This document shows positions 57,476 to 64,000 of a stretch of 64,000 nucleotides of DNA, in pieces; the stretch's first letter is position 1; each line of letters starts with the position of its first letter. Position numbers and translations under genes: made by a program. This DNA comes from Lutibacter sp. B2 (lineage in GTDB: Bacteria; Bacillota; Clostridia; Peptostreptococcales; Thermotaleaceae). Under the pieces are notes generated by a model. That model worked only from the letters and a program-made list of their open reading frames with translations. It was not told where the DNA came from and did not search any database. The stretch spans positions 1 to 64,000 of the forward strand of contig JADPRS010000014.1 in the NCBI GenBank assembly GCA_015686845.1. Reading direction: 5' to 3'.

Positions 57476-57841
57476 TTATATGGCTAAAGATTGTGCCACT
57501 GCATAATCTCTACTATGTGATATGGTTATAAAAATCTCTGTTATATTTTTACTATGTGCAATATCTTTTGCTCCATCATATAAGATTACGTTGGGCTTGC
57601 CTAATTTATCTCTTATAATTTCAATATCTGTCCATTTGAAATTTCTAAGCCCTGTTCCTAACACTTTCATTACCGCTTCTTTTGCTGCAAAAGATCCTGC
57701 TATAGTATTGCTTTTGTATTCCCTTTTTTGAAAATATTCAATTTCTCTATCTGTAAATATTCTTTTTAAAAATCTTTCATTCTTATGTATTGCTTTTTCA
57801 ATTCTTTCTATTTCAATAATGTCTATTCCTATTCCTTTCAG
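57476..57841 (-). CDS. acpS: Holo-[acyl-carrier-protein] synthase
   Basis: Transfers 4'-phosphopantetheine from CoA to acyl carrier protein. Marks: GIGIDIIEIERI with the metal aspartate, RIFTDREIEYF, and AGSFAAKEAVMKVLGTG, plus ITISHSRDYAVA at the end. Family alignment places the start at residue K of KGIGIDI; the codon before is CTG, 7 nt after GGAGGG, and I take it as the start (57841). The only classical candidate, GTG 57856, overlaps that ribosome-binding site. A CTG start would be unusual. Confidence 0.9.
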   Translation of the reverse strand: MKGIGIDIIEIERIEKAIHKNERFLKRIFTDREIEYFQKREYKSNTIAGSFAAKEAVMKVLGTGLRNFKWTDIEIIRDKLGKPNVILYDGAKDIAHSKNITEIFITISHSRDYAVAQSLAI

Positions 57842-57932
57842 CGTAATTCCCTCCACAACTTATTTTTTCATATGCCTAGTATTTCTATTTTGTACTTTAC
57901 ATTTCCTTCTTTTAACTTTCTATAATTTCTTG

Positions 57933-58067
57933 TATATAGATAAACAAATTCATCCTTTAATTCTAAAAGGGTGTAATTATATAATAAGGAGTGACTTGCA
58001 ATCTTCATACTTACCGAAACGACGTTTATATAATTACACCCTTGCTATAAAGTTGTTTATCTATATA
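57933..58067. repeat. Two-part perfect inverted repeat, unknown element
   Basis: An outer pair of 15-nt arms (57933-57947 with 58053-58067) and an inner pair of 17-nt arms (57968-57984 with 58026-58042) are both perfectly complementary; the bases between them are not. A 41-nt centre (57985-58025) remains. It lies between acpS and the coiled-coil gene, has no coding potential, and is too long for a simple terminator. It could be a structured RNA or a small palindromic (MITE-like) insertion. Confidence 0.85.
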
Positions 58068-58078
58068 ACAAAAAAGAA

Positions 58079-58094
58079 TACGTAAAATTACGTA
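58079..58094 (-). terminator. Terminator of the coiled-coil protein gene
   Basis: TACGTAA pairs with TTACGTA and is followed on the minus strand by TTCTTTTTTG. It adjoins the long inverted repeat but is separate from it. Confidence 0.65.
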
Positions 58095-58098
58095 CCCT

Positions 58099-58710
58099 CT
58101 AGAAAAATTCTTGATCTATTTTATTTGTTTGTTCATATCCTAAAGTTTTATGGAGATAAGCATATATTTTTTTTTCATTTTCTTCCAAAACAATTTTTTC
58201 TTCATGGGCCTTATATAGCTTTTGACGAATCTTTTCAATTTCATCTTTTAATGTATTGATCATTTTACTTTCTTTCTCTACTTGCTCATAGGCAAGATTA
58301 ACACTCTTTTCCAATAATTCCAAATTTAGTTTTTCAATTTGCTTAGGCAAAGTTTCAATTTGGAACTGATAGTCATCTATTTGATCATTATTAATTAAAA
58401 CCTGATCTCTAGCTAACTCTAATTTATGTAATGCAGATTCATTTTTATTATTATTTACTTCATTTGATAATTCAAGTATTTCTTGCATGACTTTTTTCTT
58501 TTTATTCTTGCATATGATTATTTGTCTTTTGGCATTTTGTTCTTCTTTACATAACTTTTCTAAATCTTTATAGTTTTTTTTCATAGCCTTTGTTGCTTGA
58601 TCTTTAAAAATTTTTTTCCAATGATCATCATAAATCAATACATCTATTTTATTTCTTTTTATAACATCTTCATCTAAAATAATATTTTTTGCCACTTTCA
58701 TGCCCTCCAT
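58099..58710 (-). CDS. Coiled-coil protein of unknown function
   Basis: No family was recognised. About 200 residues, highly charged, with long heptad stretches (about 40-75, 85-125, 130-185) and no membrane helix or signal peptide. The N-terminal 35 residues (NIILDEDVIKRNKIDVLIYD, DDHWKKIF) look folded. The start is unclear: ATG 58710, ATG 58701 and GTG 58695 are all close to GGAGGG, and the last has the best spacing. It follows mgtE by about 80 bases in the same direction. Confidence 0.65.
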   Translation of the reverse strand: MEGMKVAKNIILDEDVIKRNKIDVLIYDDHWKKIFKDQATKAMKKNYKDLEKLCKEEQNAKRQIIICKNKKKKVMQEILELSNEVNNNKNESALHKLELARDQVLINNDQIDDYQFQIETLPKQIEKLNLELLEKSVNLAYEQVEKESKMINTLKDEIEKIRQKLYKAHEEKIVLEENEKKIYAYLHKTLGYEQTNKIDQEFF

Positions 58711-58793
58711 ATTTAATCCTATCCTACCTCATCTTTTATTCTATATCGACAACAAACCCCAAAGTACTTATAGGACTATAGATATATAATTTT

Positions 58794-60131
58794 CTATCCT
58801 ATTCCTAAAAAATAAGTAGCCATGGAAAAATAAACAAATAATGATACTGCATCTACAATGGTCGTGATCATAGGGCTAGCCATAATAGCAGGATCTAGTT
58901 TAAACTTACTTGCTATAATAGGAAGGGTTCCGCCAACTATCTTAGCTATAATTACAACTACGATCAATGTCAAACATACCGTAATACATATATTTAAATC
59001 TACCCCTTGAAAATAAAATAAGCGAATAAAATTTACTACAGATAATATCGTTCCAACAAGGATACTCACTCTAAATTCTTTAAAAACAACTTTAAAAACA
59101 TCTTCTAATTCAATTTCATCTAATGCCATTCCACGAATAATCAATGTGGATGACTGGGCCCCTGCATTTCCGCCTGTACCCATTAACATAGGCATAAACA
59201 CAGCTAATCCAACGACTGATTTCAATACATATTCAAACTTACTTATAATACTTCCCGTAAGAATGGCTGATAGCATAAGTGCTAATAGCCACACAATCCT
59301 TCTTTTCGAAAGAGTAAATACACTCGTATCAAGGTATTCATCCTCTGAAGGCTCCATTGCAGCCATTTTATGAAAGTCTTCTGTATTTTCTTTTTCTATA
59401 ACATCTACAATATCATCTATTGTTATAATTCCGGTTAATCTTTCTTCTTTATCTACAACAGGTAATGCAATAAAATCGTATTTTTTAAATACATGGGCAA
59501 TTTCTTCCTGATCATCATGGGTATAGACTTTAATTACATCTCGTACCATAATATCTTCAACGGTTTTATCATCATCACTAATGACAAGCTTTCGTAAAGA
59601 AACGATTCCCTCTAACTTCCTGTTTTCAGCCATTACATAGCAATTATAAATGGTTTCTCTATCAATCCCTATTTTTTTTATATATGCCATTGCTTCTTTT
59701 AATGTCATTTCTTTTTTTAGTCCCACATATTCAATGGTCATCAAGCTTCCTGCCGAATTTGCAGGATAATTTAAAAACTGATTGATCAGTCTTCTTTTTT
59801 CTTCTTTACTGTTTTTAAGTATCTTTTTGACAATGATTGAAGGCATTTCTTCTAATATATCTATCATATCATCAAAATATAATTCATCCATGATATGATT
59901 CATTTCTCTATCTGTAATAGCATTGATAATTGCCTGTTGATTATCATTGGATAAATTTGCAAAAACCTCTACCGTTATACTCTTTTGTAACATTCTAAAA
60001 AGAATTAATGCATGGTCTGTTTCTAATTCTTCTATAAGTTCCGCTATATCCACTGCATTTAACTTCATTGCTTCATTTCTAGCTTGAGTATATTTTTTAT
60101 TTTCCATTAACTCAATAATATTTTCCTTCAT
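58794..60131 (-). CDS. mgtE: Magnesium transporter MgtE
   Basis: The 445-residue Mg2+ channel has the superhelical N domain (1-125: AELIEELETDHALILFRML), two CBS domains (about 130-250: YVMAENRKLEGIVSLRKL, LPVVDKEERLTGIITIDDI split by strands) that sense Mg2+, the plug helix, and five transmembrane helices (280-445) with PMLMGTGGNAGAQSSTLIIR around the pore. It starts at ATG 60131 after TAGGAGGAG. A structured leader precedes it. Confidence 0.94.
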   Translation of the reverse strand: MKENIIELMENKKYTQARNEAMKLNAVDIAELIEELETDHALILFRMLQKSITVEVFANLSNDNQQAIINAITDREMNHIMDELYFDDMIDILEEMPSIIVKKILKNSKEEKRRLINQFLNYPANSAGSLMTIEYVGLKKEMTLKEAMAYIKKIGIDRETIYNCYVMAENRKLEGIVSLRKLVISDDDKTVEDIMVRDVIKVYTHDDQEEIAHVFKKYDFIALPVVDKEERLTGIITIDDIVDVIEKENTEDFHKMAAMEPSEDEYLDTSVFTLSKRRIVWLLALMLSAILTGSIISKFEYVLKSVVGLAVFMPMLMGTGGNAGAQSSTLIIRGMALDEIELEDVFKVVFKEFRVSILVGTILSVVNFIRLFYFQGVDLNICITVCLTLIVVVIIAKIVGGTLPIIASKFKLDPAIMASPMITTIVDAVSLFVYFSMATYFLGIG

Positions 60132-60278
60132 ATTTTAACTCCTCCTAAGAAGAGCCATAACACAAAAAAGCAATAATGATTATGGCCCTTTGTACTAGCT
60201 TGAATTTTTCTTTATTCCGCCCGGCGACAGGACTCGGTTCCACAACCATCACCAACCTTTCTTCTCTAAAATAAAAAA
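60132..60278 (-). promoter_or_regulatory. Structured 5' leader of mgtE, candidate riboswitch
   Basis: Between the psd terminator and mgtE lies a leader of about 145 nt with a GC-rich core in AT-rich DNA (60214-60256). On the minus strand GGTGA (60253-60249) can pair with TCGCC (60227-60223), enclosing the hairpin GGTT-GTGG-AACC (60247-60236). A second hairpin (GCCATAA with TTATGGC, 60154-60186) comes just before the ribosome-binding site. It does not resemble the M-box I know for Mg2+ genes; its class is unknown. Confidence 0.5.
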
Positions 60279-60296
60279 CTCTACGCAATAGTAGAG
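60279..60296 (-). terminator. Terminator of psd
   Basis: CTCTAC pairs with GTAGAG (loop of six) and is followed on the minus strand by TTTTTTATTTT. Confidence 0.8.
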
Positions 60297-60366
60297 AACA
60301 AATAATTTTTTGTCTTTTTTTATTATATGCTATATTCCTCTATTTATCAAGGTACTGAGCCTGTTA

Positions 60367-61260
60367 TTATATTTTTTTTGCTATGGTCTCTCCCATATTC
60401 ACTTTCGTTTCTATCCCATTCTTAGTATTGATTATAATATCTTCATCAACCTTAAGTTTCCCTTTTTCTATAAATAATATAACAGTAGAGCCTCCAAATT
60501 TAAAATATCCTTTTTCTGCTCCCTTTTCTATAGGCTGATCCACTTCATAAGTCTGTATTATTGACCCTACGCACGTAGCGCCCACTTCAACAAATATCAT
60601 ATCACCAAAATGTTCTGAATTAAAAACAGTAATTTCTCGTTTATTTCTACAATATAAGTTAACAATTTCTTTCAGTGCAATTGGATTTACTGAATAATAC
60701 TTTCCACTAATTTTTTTAACTTCCTTGGCAATACCACTATCAGGAAAATGAAAACGATGATAATCAGCCGGACATAATCTTATCACTATACAAGTACCAT
60801 TTGTGTACTTTTTTGCTAAATTTGTATCAGCGAAAAGTTCTTCTAATTTATACTCAAATCCCTTTACTTGGATCACTTTATTTATATCTATATTTTCATA
60901 AGCAAATATACGTCCATCCGCAGGAGATATAAAATCACTTTCTTCTCTTGAAATGGGTCTTGCCTCTTTTTTAAGTTTTCTTATGAAGAAATCATTAAAG
61001 TGCTTATAGTCACTTATATTTTCTCTTTCAGCTTCACCCATATCAATTTCAATGTCTTTAACAAAAGATTTTATCTTTCTTTTACTATAAGAAAAATCTT
61101 GCAACTTACCATACACACTTGAAAATATTTTTCTTTTAATGATCATCTCTAGCAATCCCATTCCAGTTTTAGAATGATATATCCATTTTAAAACTTGATC
61201 TCCCGCCACTTTTTCTAACTTTTCAAGTCCATTTTTTCTATCTATATAGTAAATTTTCAT
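60367..61260 (-). CDS. psd: Phosphatidylserine decarboxylase proenzyme
   Basis: Makes phosphatidylethanolamine. The 297-residue proenzyme has [21 protein letters not shown] with the catalytic aspartate, [10 protein letters not shown] with histidines, and FGGSTVILF, where self-cleavage before the serine yields the pyruvoyl group. This type II form of about 295 residues is typical of clostridia. Phosphatidylserine synthase is usually the neighbour but is not present here. Confidence 0.94.
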   Translation of the reverse strand: MKIYYIDRKNGLEKLEKVAGDQVLKWIYHSKTGMGLLEMIIKRKIFSSVYGKLQDFSYSKRKIKSFVKDIEIDMGEAERENISDYKHFNDFFIRKLKKEARPISREESDFISPADGRIFAYENIDINKVIQVKGFEYKLEELFADTNLAKKYTNGTCIVIRLCPADYHRFHFPDSGIAKEVKKISGKYYSVNPIALKEIVNLYCRNKREITVFNSEHFGDMIFVEVGATCVGSIIQTYEVDQPIEKGAEKGYFKFGGSTVILFIEKGKLKVDEDIIINTKNGIETKVNMGETIAKKI

Positions 61261-61368
61261 CGTTAATCACCCTTTTAATATATTTTTTCTTTATTTATTT
61301 TATCATATCATAATAGATCTACAATAGATTTAATTACTATGAAATATCTATATTTTTTCAATAGATAA

Positions 61369-61397
61369 TTGACTCTTATATTTCATTGTGGTACATT
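61369..61397 (+). promoter_or_regulatory. Promoter of gdhA
   Basis: TTGACT (61369-61374) and TACATT (61392-61397) are 17 bp apart. The -10 is imperfect. The start codon is about 95 bp downstream, leaving room for the operator in the leader. Confidence 0.5.
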
Positions 61398-61436
61398 CTT
61401 ATTAGATTAATTGTTACCATTTTTTCAAACTATAGT

Positions 61437-61454
61437 TTGTTAAGATATTAACAA
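61437..61454 (+). promoter_or_regulatory. Perfect Rex-type operator before gdhA
   Basis: TTGTTAA-GATA-TTAACAA is a perfect 7-4-7 palindrome identical to the clostridial Rex consensus (TTGTTAA, any four, TTAACAA). Rex is the NADH/NAD+-sensing repressor. The site lies 36 bp before the gdhA start and downstream of the predicted promoter, where bound Rex could block elongation or a second promoter. Confidence 0.75.
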
Positions 61455-61457
61455 TAA

Positions 61458-62828
<1,371 letters not shown>

Positions 62829-62847
62829 TAAATTATACATATAATAA

Positions 62848-62880
62848 AAAAAGTCTTCCTTTTAGGAAGACTTTTTTATT
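62848..62880. terminator. Convergent terminator of gdhA and the HD-GYP gene
   Basis: AAAAAAGTCTTCCT pairs with AGGAAGACTTTTTT around a short loop; it overlaps the end of the HD-GYP gene and serves both directions. Confidence 0.88.
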
Positions 62881-64000
62881 GGTTTTTAAATGAATTGCCT
62901 TCATTTAATTGACGAGGAACACATGCATTTGGAATTTCATATCGTATTTGTTTTATTACTATATTTGTTTCTTTCATTAAATCAATAAGCGTCATTTCTA
63001 CTGTGACAGCCAATTGTTTGACTACTTTTATTATGGGTCTTAAAGGAAACTGTGGTTCAATCTTTTCTACTACTCCAATTTCCCCATTGCTAAGCTCTAC
63101 TAAAGTCCCTACTGGATAAGGTATTACCTTTTTTGTGAAAATCTTTACCATCTCAAAATCAAACAATCTTCCTCCAGTGCCCATAATCAACTCTATTGCT
63201 TCATTTTGTGGAACTGCTTTTTTATATGCCCGATCAGAAATTAATGCATCATACGTATCTACAATGGCTACAATTTTTGAGAATATATGAATATGATCTT
63301 GATCCTGTCCATTTGGATATCCACCACCATTTATTCTTTCATGGTGCTGCAAAGCTATTAATCTGGCAGATGGCTTTATATCTTGTCTTTCTTTTAAATA
63401 CTCATACCCTTTTAGTGCATGTTCTTTTACAATGTTTAATTCTTCGTTCGTTAATTTATCTTTTTTATTCGTTATTTCCTTTGGAATAAATATCATTCCT
63501 ATATCATGCATTAATGCACCCATACATAAATCATATAATTGATTTCTATTAAGTCCTATTTCAATCCCTAACACCATTGATAATATAGCCACATTAACAG
63601 AATGTTGATACATATAATTATCCAAACTTTTAATATCTACTAAATTAATCATTATTTCCTTCTGTGATAGCATTTCATCTACAATATTTTTTCCTATAGA
63701 TTCAATTGACTGAAAATGTGTATCCATCATTTGCTTATTTTTCTTATCAAACATCTTATTATTAGATGTATTTATTGATTTACCAATACATTTAAAAGCT
63801 TCTTTAATCATTTTAGATGCCTGATTTCTAATTTGTGGGCTTACAATATCTTCAATCTCATTGTTACTATATTCATCATTAATATAAATAGAATAAATTC
63901 CATTTTCCTTAATTTTACCTATTAAATTCTCCTTAAGCTCCACACCCGTATGAAGTAATACTCTATTTTCTTTATCATATATTGTTTTGCCTATATAACT
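62876..64000 (-). CDS. HD-GYP domain protein, cyclic-di-GMP phosphodiesterase type (cut by right edge)
   Basis: The frame is open to the window end and covers 374 residues; the first codons in view (SYIGKTIYDKENRVLLHTGV) match the common N-terminus of clostridial HD-GYP proteins, so only about 10-20 residues are missing. GTG 63943 is internal and not the start. The domain has the metal motif HDIGMIFIPK, H-x-H (LIALQHHERINGGGYP) and the GYP signature. Such proteins hydrolyse c-di-GMP. A C-terminal part (about 290-374) is of the kind usual for this subfamily. Confidence 0.9.
   Translation of the reverse strand, partial: SYIGKTIYDKENRVLLHTGVELKENLIGKIKENGIYSIYINDEYSNNEIEDIVSPQIRNQASKMIKEAFKCIGKSINTSNNKMFDKKNKQMMDTHFQSIESIGKNIVDEMLSQKEIMINLVDIKSLDNYMYQHSVNVAILSMVLGIEIGLNRNQLYDLCMGALMHDIGMIFIPKEITNKKDKLTNEELNIVKEHALKGYEYLKERQDIKPSARLIALQHHERINGGGYPNGQDQDHIHIFSKIVAIVDTYDALISDRAYKKAVPQNEAIELIMGTGGRLFDFEMVKIFTKKVIPYPVGTLVELSNGEIGVVEKIEPQFPLRPIIKVVKQLAVTVEMTLIDLMKETNIVIKQIRYEIPNACVPRQLNEGNSFKNQ

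Noticed and set aside
57933-58067. Ordinary rho-independent terminator
   Set aside because: The span, the two separate stems, the 41-nt centre and lack of an adjoining T run do not fit; a separate small terminator lies at 58079-58094.
60132-60278. M-box (ykoK) magnesium riboswitch
   Set aside because: The conserved M-box core sequences were not found; the leader is reported as an unknown structured element instead.

Overview
The window is chromosomal DNA of a low-GC, strictly anaerobic, endospore-forming member of the Clostridia (the Alkaliphilus/Crassaminicella/Caminicella type of relative is an inference). The grounds are AT-rich codon use, a trimeric NADH-type [FeFe] hydrogenase, HPr/HprK, WhiA-YvcK-RapZ, split transketolase, a GerS-like lipoprotein beside alr, EndoA/EndoAI, and strong rho-independent terminators. 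Almost all genes from 5.2 to 61.3 kb lie on the minus strand. No rRNA, tRNA, CRISPR array or intact transposon was seen.

Region 1-5150 is accessory and partly decayed. It holds the N-terminal 656 codons of a large secreted repeat protein, two lemA copies (one with a single amber codon, one a fragment), a frameshifted lipoprotein relic, an intact LytTR response regulator whose GHKL sensor kinase has been reduced to fragments, and the end of an IS66-type element. Region 5.2-21.1 kb is core: RlmCD-like methyltransferase, fxsA, thioesterase, dnaE-pfkA-pyk, then murB-PHP-rapZ-yvcK and whiA-hpr, with a small DUF1540 gene between them and a lone solute-binding protein. Region 21.2-29.7 kb carries the hydrogenase operon (NuoE-like, 2Fe-2S protein, NuoF-like, HydA), an FNT formate channel, hprK and uvrC.

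Region 29.8-37.1 kb is a mosaic of small genes: a copper-amine-oxidase-N domain protein, lone FeoA, patatin, OGG-type glycosylase, a YtpB-like terpene synthase convergent with a polyprenyl synthase, an XRE regulator coupled to a membrane protein under a palindromic operator, YxeA, and a small membrane protein. Region 37.3-49 kb has recJ, ftsE-ftsX-envC-like, 5-FTHF cyclo-ligase, a Lon-family protease, a PrcB-domain protein, split transketolase and YitT. Region 48.6-54.2 kb is a cell-surface polymer cluster (TagA/WecG, CsaB, DUF5693, MurJ). Region 54.2-57.9 kb is the acpS-gerS-alr-endoAI-endoA locus. The right end has a long two-part inverted repeat, a coiled-coil protein, mgtE with a structured leader, psd, gdhA with a perfect Rex-type operator, and a partial HD-GYP protein.

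Redox themes connect several parts: hydrogenase (NADH/ferredoxin), FNT formate channel and Rex-controlled gdhA all bear on NAD(H) balance. The CsaB cluster would make pyruvylated wall polymer of the kind that anchors SLH-domain surface proteins, possibly including the repeat protein at the left edge. The most promising unexplained items are the 135-bp inverted repeat (57933-58067), the mgtE leader (60132-60278) and the XRE/membrane-protein pair (35132-36033).
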